Translations under genes and position numbers: made by a program
Source of the DNA: Myrica gale
Taxonomy: Eukaryota; Streptophyta; Magnoliopsida; Fagales; Myricaceae
Direction of reading: 5' to 3'
Assembly (NCBI GenBank): GCA_963930655.1
Contig: OZ005610.1
Span: 14,761,001 to 14,825,000 of the forward strand
DNA length: 64,000 nt
The notes under the pieces: model-generated
Told to the model about the DNA's origin: nothing
Seen by the model: only the letters and a program-made list of their open reading frames with translations
Database searches by the model: none
Shown here: piece by piece, positions 12,294 through 24,365 of the stretch
How the letters are laid out: each line of letters begins with the position of its first letter
How positions within the stretch are numbered: the first letter of the stretch is position 1

Positions 12294-12882
12294 TTTGTAC
12301 AATTCAGTGAGACTACTCTCCAATGACTGAGAACTCTCATCTGTCAGGATAAGCTTGACATGACAAAGTCTGTATTGCATTTTGTGCTTGTAATTTGATT
12401 TTTTGTGTTTTTTAGTTCGTTCCTATTGATGAATGATTTGAGCTTTTGGTTCATATGAGTAATTTTGGCAGCATTTCGATTCGGTAATTCTTTTGACACA
12501 AGAATATTAGATGAAAAATGAAAACAACTACCGGACTATTTTGCTTTTTTGTAGTGCACAAATAGATAGAAGAAATCTTCCATCACTATCTCGTGATATC
12601 TCTATAAAGATTATGGGGATGCTACTTTTAGTGAAATATGAGATCTTACAATTAGAGAGGAGGTTGCCGAAATGATTGGTTATCTTATTTAGTTTTAGGC
12701 TCCGAATCTGGTTTCACATTTTCCATCTTCTACCAAATTTCTAGCATGAGATGTTCTCTCATAGTTCTGTATCTTGTTTCTAATGGATCGATTATGGCTC
12801 TCTTTCTTCTGCCCCTTTCCTGTGTCCTGCATGCGGGTCAATAAGCAGGAGAGCTGTGTTGGCGGTTTTGATATATTTATTT
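12294..12882. other. RH24 3' flank, no further gene
   Basis: Contains the 3' UTR and downstream flank of RH24. The last nine bases (12874-12882, TATTTATTT) are the left target duplication of the Pack-MULE that follows. Confidence 0.6.
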
Positions 12883-14430
12883 GGGGAAAGTACACTTTGC
12901 ACCCCTGAACTATGGGTACTTGACACTTTGCACCCCCTTGTCTTGATTTCGTGACATTGGGCCCACAAATTTTTTATTTACATCGATTGTCACCCCCAAG
13001 CTAATTTCTCGGTTAAAACTGACGGTAACACGCGCACGTGTCGTCCACGTGAGACACTTAAAAATTTCTTTCCTGTTTTGCCCTCCATTCTCTTCTCCAA
13101 AATCGAACCCTCCATCGGCCTCATGTCTTCGTCTTCATTCTCTACCTCTTCCCAGCTCCCTTTTCTTCACGGCTCCTTATACCCCTTACAGTCAAAGCTG
13201 CTTCTATAAGCCATTAGCTATCAACCCTCCACATAAATAAACAACGTAGCCACTATGTATAAAGCCCGATAAGTGCAAAGATATGTAAACAAAAGAAACT
13301 GGGTATTACCTTAACACGATCCCAGGTATCTGCAATGGTGAGAAGACCATGCTCCTTAAGGATGTCGAAGATGACCCTGGTAACATGAAGGAGCAGTTTT
13401 ATGCTCAGCAAGGGAAACTATCCAGGTTCCATATTGCGGCTAACTTCACCTGTTTTTTTTTTAGCTTTATGATTTTTCTAGGGGTCTGGAATTTTCCTCA
13501 AATTGGATTCTTTGGCCTCTGGTTGATACAGGAAAGAAGATTCAAAGGTCCAAGAGCTTTTTGATGACATTGAGAAGTTAAGAGCAGAGTTCGAGTCTAT
13601 TGAGAGACCAAATTTAGAAATGGAGACTCCAATCCCAAAATCTAAAACTCAAGCTTGTGAGAAGCTGGCGAAAATTCCATCCCCGCCTCCAATGCTTGCT
13701 ACTGAGACACCAAAAGCTGAGATAGGCGAGCAGCCCGAGTCACCCGCAATCAGGATAGAGCAAGTGCTAGACACTAAAGCAGAACTGGCTAAGTTGGAGT
13801 CTTGAGTTCGGGAAGGTTGGTAGAGACTACTCCGAAGAAGAGATTGGGGACTGGGAATTTGATGAGCTTGAAAGAGAATTAAGAGCTGGTGATTCAGCAA
13901 CAAGCAAATAAAGCATAAACTCTGCCGACTTGTAAAAGAGCAACATATGTATAAGGATGATGCGAACTTGTTTGTTAGATTCCAACCTCTACAAAGCTGC
14001 ATTCTAGATATCAAGTTCTGTATCCTTCTGTGACATTTTATGGAGTTCCAAATTTTTCATTTTTCTTTATATTCTCAGAACTTGTATATGTTTTCGAGTA
14101 ATGGATTAGACAAATGAATCAAATGTTGTTTGGATGTAAAAGTGGAACCTTAACAATGTTAAGGACAATTGCTTCGTGCGTCATAAATTTCGTCACTCAG
14201 GTATCTTATCAAACGGATGCCATACAAAATTAATCAGAATGTTATTAAACAGGGGCATGGGAGAAGACGAAGACATGAGGTTGATGGAGGGCAAAACGGG
14301 AAGGAATTTTTTAAGTGTCTCACGTAGACGGAAATCAAAAGTTCGTGGGCCCAATGTCACGAAATCAAGACAAGGGAATGCAAAGTGTCAGGTAACCCAT
14401 AGTTCAGGGGTGCAAAAATGTACTTTCCCC
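12883..14430. mobile_element. Pack-MULE 1 with perfect 9-bp target duplication
   Basis: The 1548-bp element starts GGGGAAAGTACACTTTGCAC and ends with its near inverse (TGTACTTTCCCC). It is flanked by identical 9-bp repeats TATTTATTT at 12874-12882 and 14431-14439. Nine-bp duplications with long terminal inverted repeats are the signature of Mutator-like elements. The left arm runs to about 13140. The right arm (about 14255-14430) lacks roughly 80 bp present in the left. No transposase is encoded; the interior holds a spliced-gene fragment (13331-13911), which makes it a Pack-MULE. It lies between RH24 and the D27-like remnant. Confidence 0.9.
13331..13911 (+). pseudogene. captured host-gene 3' fragment in Pack-MULE 1
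   Basis: Two exons with a retained intron. The first ends LKDVEDDPGNMKEQFYAQQG + KLSR at 13425 (CCAG|GTTCC); the second starts at 13532 (ATACAG|GAAAG) in phase with KEDSKVQELFDDIEKLRAEF. The rest is acidic and coiled-coil-like, and ends DWEFDELERELRAGDSATSK then stop at 13911. A one-base shift near 13803 (after KLES) separates the last part from the frame before it, so the copy is broken. I do not recognise the parent gene. The presence of an intron shows capture from genomic DNA, not from mRNA. Confidence 0.7.
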
Positions 14431-14927
14431 TATTTATTTCCATGTAGAGATGAACCATGTGTGCATTCCATGTTTGTTGGCAACATGTGAATGTATAAAC
14501 ACTACATAAATCATCTAATACATATTATTTGTACACGGTCAAGAAAACAATAAAGAGAGAGAAAAAAATAGAATTGTGCTATATGGCGGTATTGCTTGAT
14601 GTTGAGAAGTGGAAATCCGAATTGTCAGGCCTTAGGACATTGGATTCCATCCATGTCTTTGTTAATTTCTCTCCGTCGAGTGGCATTTGGGCATATCTCT
14701 AGGCAGGGCTCCTTGAGGGCGATATCGTCTTCTGGCAGAGGAGGAAGAACCCCAAATTTAAACTGCCATGTTAGACCAACAATGTAACCAGTAAGACTCG
14801 CATTGCAGAATGTTACGATGTAGTCGATAGTCTAATTGCTTGATTTTCTGGCCATTTTCTATTTCTAGGCAATTTTCTGCCGATTACAACTGATGAAAGT
14901 AGGAATTGAGCAAAACTTATAGGAAGC

Positions 14928-14944
14928 AGATAGGGATACGATAC
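14928..14944. repeat. left 17-bp LINE target-site duplication
   Basis: AGATAGGGATACGATAC, identical to 25584-25600. The right copy abuts the 3' A-run of the LINE and includes the GT donor of the last D27-like intron. Confidence 0.93.
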
Positions 14945-15240
14945 AATCCACCCGCGACACAAACACGGAATGCGTTTCTCCCTGCTGTAGGGAGTCTGTC
15001 AGAGCCTTGGGCTCCTTTGTTGGGTCGTGGGCGACCTTTTCAAATGCATTTCTGATCAAGCTGGTAGGGTTGATCAGTGGCTGTTTTTCGTGCTCTCTTT
15101 GGAGGGTGGTTTTGCTCCTATTGTGTTGAGTTTCCCCTCCCTTTTGATGAGTTGTTTGGGGTGTTAGACCCTTGGTTTTAGGCTTCTGCTACTGTTCCAT
15201 CGTTTTGAGGGTGCTCCTGTTTGTCTCGTCTGGGGTTGAT

Positions 15241-16224
15241 ATGGGTGACTCTTCACGAGCGGCTGGTGTTGCGCCTCACGCGTGGCCTGCTGAGGAGTTT
15301 TGGGAGGCCGGGGATGAGGCTGATGAAGGAGGGGGTCTAGATCTAGTGCTTGTGGGAAAGATGATCTCGGACAAACCGTTCAATAAGGCTGGTTTTCGAG
15401 GAGCCATTTATCGTGCTTGGCATTTCGTTAAGGATCTAATGATGGAAGAGGTGGATGAGGATAGGTTTATCTTCACCTTTCCGTCGGTGGAAAGCAAGCA
15501 ACAGATTATGGTTCAATCTCCCTGGAACATCAAAGGTTTCCCCTTGGTATTAAAAACGTTGGAGCCAGGCCAGACTATTTCAGAGGTCGATTTCTCTATG
15601 TTCCCCATGTGTGTTCAGGTCCATGGCCTACCGCTTGGACAGACAACTAAGGCGAAGGCTGGCTGGGCGGCGAGCAGGGCTGGTAAGGTGTTGGATGTTG
15701 CCTTCCGATCTCAGAAGTCTGTTTGGGCGACACAATTTATTCGAGTTAAGGTCCTTCTCGAAGTGTTCAAGCCACTGTGCCCTGGATTTTTTCTGGCAAG
15801 GCAGAATAGGGACGATACCTGGGTGCAACTAAAATATGAGCGAATTTTCGGGTTTTTCTTTAATTGCGGACGTATTGGACATATGAAAAATACCTGATGT
15901 GCACCGACTACTCAGCGGGTGGAACCAGAATGTTTTAGTTCTCGGATGTTTGCCGGTTATACAGATTACCGTCGGTTTTCAGGCAATGGGTTAGGATTTG
16001 GGTCATCGATGAGTCGATCAGAAAGGGTGCTTTCGTCCACACAAAATACTCCATTTTTTCAACCCATCCTCCCTTCTCCTCACATAATGGTCAAATCTCA
16101 GGATCCACAACAACAGACTGCGAGTGCAATGGGTTTACTTGGACCCTCGGGTTCGCAAGAGGTGGGACGACGACGGCTGGCAACGATTATCAAATGGAGT
16201 CGGGATACCATTCTCGAGATCTGA
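15241..16224 (+). pseudogene. LINE ORF1 (DUF4283 + zinc knuckle)
   Basis: Likely start MGDSSRAAGVAPHAWPAEEF. The DUF4283-type RNA-binding core includes VLVGKMISDKPFNKAGFRGA and PWNIKGFPLVLKTLEPGQ; a zinc-knuckle-like segment follows (FNCGRIGHMK). An in-frame TGA at 15895-15897 cuts the frame inside that knuckle. After it the same frame reads on to 16224, and a further frame change follows. ORF1 proteins coat LINE RNA; this copy is disabled. Confidence 0.75.
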
Positions 16225-17029
16225 AGGTCTTCTGTGAACTACACGCCGTCTTCCCCTGCAGATCCCTCATTTCTGATATTTCTGACATATCCGATCAAAC
16301 TAAGGTACAGGAGGCAGTACCAGGTGGTCCAACTACAGGTGTTGCAGGCGGAATCGTGGTTTCAGAGGTGTCAGACTCTGCAGGGGGAGGCGCCTTCCCG
16401 ACAATCCCAGAACAGGAGGTTACGGTGCTGGGTGCTTGGCAGGCTTCACTTGAATTTGAGATGGATATCGCCAGAATGTGGAAATGTGAAGCAGGTGTTG
16501 GTGGTGCCTTTTCGGGAAAAGCTGCAGTGGGTTATGAAGAGGACAGCCTGCTGGCCTGGCCTTTCTGGAAGAAATCGAAACAATTGAGGAGCGGTTCCGT
16601 AAACCTCCACCCGGACCTAGGCCATCTTTAGTCTCTTCTATGGCCCATCAGGCCCCAATGGCTCTGAATGATGCTGATATGGTGGAACAAGGCATGGACG
16701 TTGGTGTGGGTCGGCTTCCTAAAGTCACTCACAAGTCTAACGGCTCGGGGCGCAAAGGCAAAGGGCTATGGCTGGGCCCTTCTTGGCTGGGCTTCGAACT
16801 TTGTAGGGGACGAGAACCAAGTGATTGCTTCGTGGGTGAAACATTCTCAGAAGAAAGCCGGCACTATGGTCCTATCAAAGAGGGATAAAGGCAAAGTTGT
16901 GGAGGGGCAGTGTGAGGGAGCACTGCCGAGGAATCATGATGCAGGTTTTCTTGATGCTGCATTTTTGGAAAGTATGGCTGAGGAGGCGGGCCGAACCATG
17001 CCCCCTACCCCACCATGACTCTTTTTTTC

Positions 17030-19444
17030 TAGAACTGTCGAGGCCTTGGTCAAGCCTCTACAGTAAGTTCTCTAAGGGCCATGCTCAGACAATTTAACCC
17101 GGATTGTCTGTGCATTGTGGAAACGAAAATTTCCTCTGCTACAGGTGTTTTCGCTCATTTGGGTTATCCGGATTCTTTGGAGGTTCCCGCTGTGGGTTTA
17201 AAAGGTGGCATGATTTTCGCGTGGAGAAGAGGGTCGACTTTGACTTGGTGGTTATGAAGCCGAATTTGATTACTATCGTGTTGTTCGGAGTTCTGAGTCC
17301 TCAAACTTGGTGGTTAGGAAGCTTTTTGGGAAGAGTTGGATGACATTGGCAAGCTGTTTGCAGAGCCTTGGGTGGTGATGGGTGATTTCAACGCATTGTC
17401 TGGTTAACATGAGAAAAGTGGAGGTAGACCGTTCACTTCATCTTCTAGGGACGGGTTCTACCAACTAAAATTCTCGCATGGACTGGTGGATTTGGGGAGT
17501 TCGGGTCCCTTCTTTACTTGGTGTAATGGGCGTAGTGGTAGGCATCGCATACGTGAGCGACTGGATAAGGGGTTGGCGAATGGGGAGTGGGTGTCTCTCT
17601 TCCCTCGAGCAGTGATGCGTATTCTGCCTCGGCTTTCTTCGGATCATTCACCGATTCTACTAACATTGGATGGGGCCATGGCAGTGGGACCAAAACCCTT
17701 CCGGTTTGAAGCTGCTGGACTCGGGATGCTTCCAGTAGTGAGGTTGTCAGGGAGGCGCGAAATATCTCGGTTAGAGGATCTCCTCCGTTTTGCTTGGTTC
17801 GAAGAGTGAAGTCGACTACATGGGCTTTAAAGAAATGGAACAGAGTCAGCTTTGGGTCTGTCCAGTCCTAGATTCGAGTGTTGTATAGTCGTTTGGAACA
17901 TCTACAGGAGCTGGATTCTTCTGCACAAAATTGGGAGGCTGAGCGTAGTGTGCAAGCTGAACTGGCTGAGGCATTAAAGCAAGAGGAGTGCATTTGGAGA
18001 CAGAAATCCCGGGTCAGCTGGTTGACTACCACGGACCTAAACACAAAATTTTTCCACTTATCAACCATTATTCGAAGAAGGCGCAACAACATTGAATCCC
18101 TTAAAGATAGTCGGGGTGTTTGGTTGCGCGATCGGGAGTCCATTGGTGCTCATGTGGTGGACTATTTCAAGAGGTTGTTTTCCTCTGAGTTCGATGGGGT
18201 GGGCGCAGCATTTGGTGATCTTATTCAGCCTGTTATTACTGGAGATGACAATCTTCGGTTGTGTGAATTACCATCGGTGGAGGAGATTAAGACGGCGATT
18301 GATCAGATTGGTGCTATTAAGGCGCCGGGCCCGGATGACATGTCGGCTATATTTTACCAACATTATTGGGAGACGGTGCATAAGGAGGTCCAAGCTATGG
18401 TTTTACATTTTTTCCGTTCTGGTTTTATGCTCAAACAACTAAATCATAGCTTATTGTGTTGTTGCCTAAAGTGGAGAATCCCTCTTGTATTGAGCATTAT
18501 AGACCGATTAATCTCTGCAATATGGCATATAAAGTCATCTCCAAAGTGTTGGCTTCATGCCTTAAAAGGGTTCTTGGGAAGCTGATTTCACCCTACCAAG
18601 CGACCTTTGTCCCAGGGCGGGTTATTCAAGAAAATATTGTCTTGGGTCAAGAAATCATTCATTCGATGAAAGCGAAGCGTGGTCGGAAAGGGCTCGCGGC
18701 TCTGAAGTTGGACATGACAAAGGCGTATGACAGGATGGAGTGGGGGTTTATTCTCCAAGTGCTCCGGTGCTTTGGGTTTGAAGAGCGGTGGATTGGGTGG
18801 ATATCTGAGTGTATCTCTACTGTTAGCTTCTCGGTGCTATTGAATGGTTCCCCTCACGGGTTTTTCTCGCCTTCGAGAGGGCTCTGCCAGAGTGATCCTC
18901 TATCTCCTTTCCTATTTATTTTAGGATCGGAGGTCCTTTCCAGAATGTGATTCATGCCGAAGAAAGAGGCGCCCTTCATGGTATTAAGGTGAACTGATCG
19001 GCACCTTCTATCTCCCATTTGTTATTTGCTGATGATATCATGATTTTCTCCCGAGCCAATAGGCAAGAGGCGACAGTGGTGGGCGACATTTTGGCTACGT
19101 ACTCTCGTTGTTCGGAACAAAAGGTTAACTATGGAAAATTTGCCTTATTCTGCAGCGATAATACGCATCCGGAGTTAGTTTTTGCTTTGTGTGATTTCCT
19201 GCATGTCAGACGTATGTCTATTCATTGTCAATATCTGGGGCTCCCTATTTTTATGGGGCATTCTAGGAAGAAAGCGTTGGAAGATGTCAAAGCAAAAGTG
19301 TTGAGTAAAGTGGCGGGATGGAAGGTCAGAACGCTATCTCAAGCGGGGAGGACCACTCTTATCAAATCTGTGGCAACGACAATGCCTATTTACTGTATGT
19401 CCACTTTCTTGCTTCCCAAAGGGTGGTGTGCTGATATTGACTGA
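17030..19444 (+). pseudogene. LINE ORF2, endonuclease and reverse transcriptase part
   Basis: The endonuclease region shows NCRGLGQAST, CIVETKI, WVVMGDFNALSG and LSSDHSPILL, the signature blocks of the APE-type nuclease. The reverse transcriptase shows YRPINLCNMAYKVISKVLAS, ALKLDMTKAYDRMEW (motif A Asp) and LLFADDIMIF (motif C, FADD). The sequence is spread over several frames: a stop replaces the codon before NCRG, another follows LTWWL, and further shifts lie at about 17810, 18430 and 18950. It continues to about 19907, where the solo LTR interrupts it. Confidence 0.85.
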
Positions 19445-20127
19445 ATTCTGAAGGATTTTTGGTGGGGGTTTCCTACTCACAAGGCCAGGAACTATACCCC
19501 TCGGGCTTGGGATGATATTTTTTTGCCAAAGGAGTCAGGAGGTTTAGGGATCAGGAAACTGTTTGAGGTGAACAAGGCACTTATTGCAAAGTTGGGGTGA
19601 AAGTTGATTTTTGAACCTGATTGTCTGTGGGTTCGCATTGTACGTTTGAAATATAAGGTGCGGGACCCGATGGATGTTCCGATGGTGGGGGGAATTGTTC
19701 ATGGGTATGGAAGGGTCTTCAAAAAATTCTTCCTCGAGTTTTGAACGGGTTATGTGTGGTGCCTTGTAGAGGCGAGGCTATTGATATCAGAACAGCTCCC
19801 TGGTTGCCTTCGCTGCAGGGTGTTGTTCCCAGGTGGCGTGTAGACTGCCTTCACTTCGAGGATATTCGTATGGTGGCAGACTTGGTTTTAGTGGTTACTA
19901 GGCAGTGTGTGAGACCCCGAAAAATCAGTACGTACTCCGTTGTAAGCTTAAAGATTTGGTGATTTGTTTTGAATTAATGGAGGCCATGGTATGATCTAAA
20001 TTTAATGAGCATTATGGAATTTCAATGGATGAGGTCTAAATTTTAAGGTAGCCAACTTTAAGTTGCTGAATTTTTACTTCTTTTCAATATCCTTAATTAT
20101 TTTTGAAGGATTATATTATGGTTGATG

Positions 20128-20800
20128 TAATGGGCTACTAAGACTTATATGGTTGGGCTTAAGACCCAAGATATTGGGCTGCTATTGGGCTACCTATTCA
20201 TGGCCGAATATAAGGGGTAAGTGGGCTTTGGAATTGTGTTATTGGGCTACCATGAAGTCCATAATAATGGGCCTTGTAATGGTGTTAATGGGCCTTAAGG
20301 AGTTAGGTTATTGGGCCATTGAAATTTTGTTTATGGGCTGCCCTAATATTTGAGATAGTGGGCCCTTTGGATTGTGATATTGGGCTGCTATAAGACTTAG
20401 AATATTAAGTGGATATTGGGCCTTTAAATTTATGATAATGGACTTTAAAATAATCATGAAAATGGGCTTTAAAGTCATGGTATTGGGTTGTCATGAAGTT
20501 CATGATGATGGGCCTTTGGAATTGGGTTGTTGGGCTTTAAGGATTTAAGTTGTTGGGCCTTAGCATTTGGGCTTATGAATTAGAATTGAGCTTGTGATGT
20601 TGGGCCTTGGACCAATGATAATGGGCTGCCTTATTATATTGGGCTTTAAACTATGATGATGGGCTGCCATTAAATTGTGTTGGGCTTTAAGGACTTAGGT
20701 CATGGGCCTAGTTTCAATGATTCATGATATTGGGCCTAACTATAAGGATTGGTGTTATTGGGCTTGTGATTGGAATTAAGGTTTAGCCTAATGGGCCTTG
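20128..20800 (+). repeat. dense TGGGCY motif array in the solo LTR
   Basis: TGGGCC or TGGGCT recurs about 27 times in under 700 bp, irregularly spaced and mostly on the plus strand, embedded in degenerate ATTGGGCTGC/ATGGGCCTTA units. It lies in the first quarter of the LTR, where U3 is expected. Confidence 0.75.
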
Positions 20801-23394
20801 AATTATGATGTTGGATTAGCTTTACTAACCTACATTAGTAATGCACTAATCCTTATTAAGCCCATTAAGTAACCATGAACCCATTTAGTTGGATTTCAAC
20901 CAAGTAGACTAGACTAGTTCTAAACCAAGGGAGACAAGGGGACGTGAAGTGACATTGGCTGAAAAGTGAATTTGGAAGAAAAAAACTCCCCTTTGACCGA
21001 ACCTAAGGCCAAGTTCATGCTCCCTTGCTTTTTGGCTTTTCATTTCACACCTATCACACTCCCTTTTCACTTTATTTGTGTCACTTCTTCATTTGAGCCA
21101 TTTGGTCGACCAACCACAAGCCAAAAGAGAGAACAAACCGAAACCAAGAGAGAAAGGAAGAAAAGAGAGGAAACAAGGAGAAACCGAACACCATTGAGCC
21201 AAAAGTTGGATTTTTGAACTTGGATCCAAGGGAAGTTCGTGTAAAGGGAAGAAGGAGGACAAGGAAGAAGAAGAAGGAGAAGAAGGAGGTGAAGTAAAGG
21301 AGGTGTTGTGCAAAGGAAAAAGAAAGAGGAAACCAAGGAACAACAAGGTAATGCTTGGATCTCATTTTTCTCTTGTTGGCCGAACTAGTGTTGTGGTTGG
21401 ATCTGGATTTTTTATGTTGTATTTTGCTAGATCTAGTGTTATAAAGGTGTATAAGTGTTAGATTTGGCCATGTATGTTTTGGATCTAAGTTGGGATGTTT
21501 AAATAATGCAAGAAATAGACAATGTACGTTAAAGGAAGTTAGATCTAGACTATGTTAAGTTTGGTTGGTTGTAAGTTGTAAATCTCCCTAGATCTATGGT
21601 TGTTAGTGTATCCATATATTAAATCTGGTTATGTTGATCATGTATGATGAAAGTATGAATTTAATACATGCTAGATGGGTCATGAATGCAAAGGATATGT
21701 ATATTATAAATTTTAGCATGAAAAATGTGACACTTTGATGCATGGCCGAATATGATATGCTTAGGTCTTCATGTATAATTTTGTATATGTTTAGATCTGG
21801 ATATTGACCATGTTTTGTGCAAGATTAATGACCTAATACATGGTAGATAATTATGAAATGTGAGGGATGTATGCAAAGCATAGGAACCAAAGAGAAACCT
21901 AATTGTTTGTGAATATTGGGTGCTGGCCGAATGATACAATGTGTGATATCTTGTGGTTGTGTCTTGATTTTTAGATCCTAGGTTGTGAAATTGTTGAATG
22001 GAGGATGAGATCACCATTGAAGATGAAGTTGTAATTAAAGAACACATAAAATTGGTGTTGGCTGAATGTCATGAGGAAGAGAAACCCGAATTGCAAGCTT
22101 GTAACAATTGGAAATTATATTTGCTTGTGATGAATAAATAAAGTTAGGGTTGTGGCCAAACGGATTAAAAGATGTTAAGGCTTAAATGATCGAATTAAAA
22201 GGATTAACAAGCCTTGTGATGTTAAGCATGAATTAAGGATTTAATTGGGATGAATGAGCTTTGTCCGAAATTTATTGAATGCAAGTGAAGTGTAATTGTA
22301 AGGGTATGGATAGCAAGAGAACCTTGATCACATACGGAGAAAATACAAACCCTAATCAAGGTTAATGAGTCGGGTTGATAGGTTTAATATCCAAGCCAAG
22401 GGTTGTTAATAGTTAAGGTTAGTGATTTATTCAGGTAAAGATTTAACCGAATTGGACACGAAGAAGCCTTAACTATACTATGCGAATATGAAATAGAAGA
22501 ATGTAAATAGGTCAATCAGGCATGGGAAGTGATGAATTTAGAAACGATTAATCTTAATGCACGAAATGAAGGAAATTGTTAAACTTGAATCTTAGTACGA
22601 TTAGCTTGCTGATTAGAGTTCTAAGTAGGAGTGGAAATAAATTTATAATGGAGATAAGTGATTAGATAATCTAAGCTTTGATCAGTAGCTGAAATTGGAG
22701 GAATGAATGAAGATTTGAGTGATCAAGAGATTTGTAGTATTATGAAGTTAATGTATAATTTCACGTAAAGTTTCAGATATGAACTTTGAAACTAAGATGG
22801 TATATGATACGTTGTATGCTCTGTTGGGAACCATCGCGATTGATGGAAGTATAAGGTTAAGAAGTGAACAAGCAGAGAAGTCATGCGATGTGTCGACACC
22901 CTGATCCTATGTGTCGACACCATCAATATTAGGTTTCCTTAAACAGTTCATAGAACCGAAGCGTATCGATATTCTTTATCTGATACTCAGTATATTGAGA
23001 AAGAAATCTATTCTTTGTAGGCAAAGAGCCAAGTGAGAACCGAGAAGATTTCAAGGAGTACTGTAAGTGAATCTTACCCGATTTGGAAAACTGGAATGAT
23101 ACTCTGCATGTTTTATTGTGCATGACAAGAAGTTTTTAATACATATGAAATGTATTGCATGAAGAATGTTTCAAGTACGCATGGTATTTCGAACATGTCA
23201 TAGCATGATCATTTGCATGAACGCATGAGAAAGACGTTTTGATGCAAATGAAATTACGATGTTTTCAAGAGTGGCATGACATGTTCATTGCATAGAAACA
23301 TGAAAAGTTGTTTTATGCAAATGAGAAAGAATTTATGTTATGATTAAGCCGGGGGCTTTGGGACAGATCCGTACCAAGTCAAGTGAGGTTCATC

Positions 23395-23590
23395 ATCCAT
23401 ACCGAGGAACGTTGATCGAGAAGGATGGATGAATGGAACCTAGGACGCCCGTACCGAGGGACGTTGATCGAGAAGGTTGGGTAAGTCCTTGAGGCATGTG
23501 CAACCACACCGAGGAACGTTGCTCGAGAAGGTGTGGCGCCTCCAAGGGTCATGTCTAGCCACTGAAAGACAAATGCGAGAAGGTGTGCTA
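23395..23590 (+). repeat. degenerate tandem repeat in the solo LTR
   Basis: The unit ACCGAGGAACGTTGATCGAG + AAGG recurs about four times with 45-60-bp spacing. Related units in inverse orientation are at about 43815-44010 in the second family member. Confidence 0.7.
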
Positions 23591-24365
23591 GCTTGACCGT
23601 ATGTAAGGTCTCCAAGGGAAATCGGAGACGGTTCCAACGGGAACGCACAACCCTGACTTCATGGGGTCAAATGGAGCGAGCCCACAGTAAGAGATATGAA
23701 ATGTTTATGAAAAGGCCCAGAGTGGCAAGAGATGAAATGAATTTGAAAAGGGCCAGAGTGGCAAGAGATTTTAGTGCATGGCATGTGCATCACGAAGCAT
23801 GCATATGCATCATGGTTTTCATGCACTATCTCACAATTTACAGTTATACATTTCTTCTCTTGACTCTATAGTGCATCAAAGTGAGTATGTTTTAAATCTA
23901 TGATTTATCAAAGTTCATGTTTTAACTGTTGTTCGTTACTGAGTCTTTCGACTCATAGTTTTTAAATCGTATCATTCCAGATCCACAAGATAACTGGGGA
24001 GCAGATGAGTATCTCACGTAGAAATCCTGGAAGTTTGGGAATTTGAGCCGGAGTTGGTGAACTCCGAGGTAGCACTAGTGAGTGCTGGTTTTGATTGAGT
24101 GGCAGCATGTTGCCCTAGTACGTTTGTAGAAGTATACAAACAAGATGCAATGTAAAGACTTTTCTGAATTATAATTCGTATACCGAAGGGTTATGTTCTT
24201 CGAGCTTGTTTCTCAGCCAACATGTGGATCCTGAGTGAGCCATCCTATGTGTATATATAAAAAAAAATTCCGCTGTAAGAGTTAGTGTAAGCGCTGAAGT
24301 GTTCCCAGGGAATGCTTGCGGCTGTCACGGTCCCTGCGGGATGACGTTCGGGGCGTGACACAGTG

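Larger units (their letters stand above)
19908..24360 (+). mobile_element. 4.45-kb solo LTR inside the LINE (family A, copy 1)
   Basis: Starts TGTGAGACCCCG, ends CGGGGCGTGACA and is flanked by the 5-bp duplication CAGTG (19903-19907 and 24361-24365). The LINE ORF2 resumes directly on the other side. No gag or pol domain is visible inside, so it reads as a solo LTR, or a non-coding element, with an unusually long LTR. The second copy at 42934-46603 has the same ends and shared internal blocks in the opposite orientation. Size suggests a long-LTR gypsy or LARD-type family; that assignment is inference. A fossil, younger than the LINE that holds it. Confidence 0.85.

Noticed and set aside
21067-21365. 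Three overlapping minus-strand frames rich in Phe, Leu and Ser
   Set aside because: They are the reverse of a GAA/GGA-rich stretch within the solo LTR; simple-sequence artefacts.
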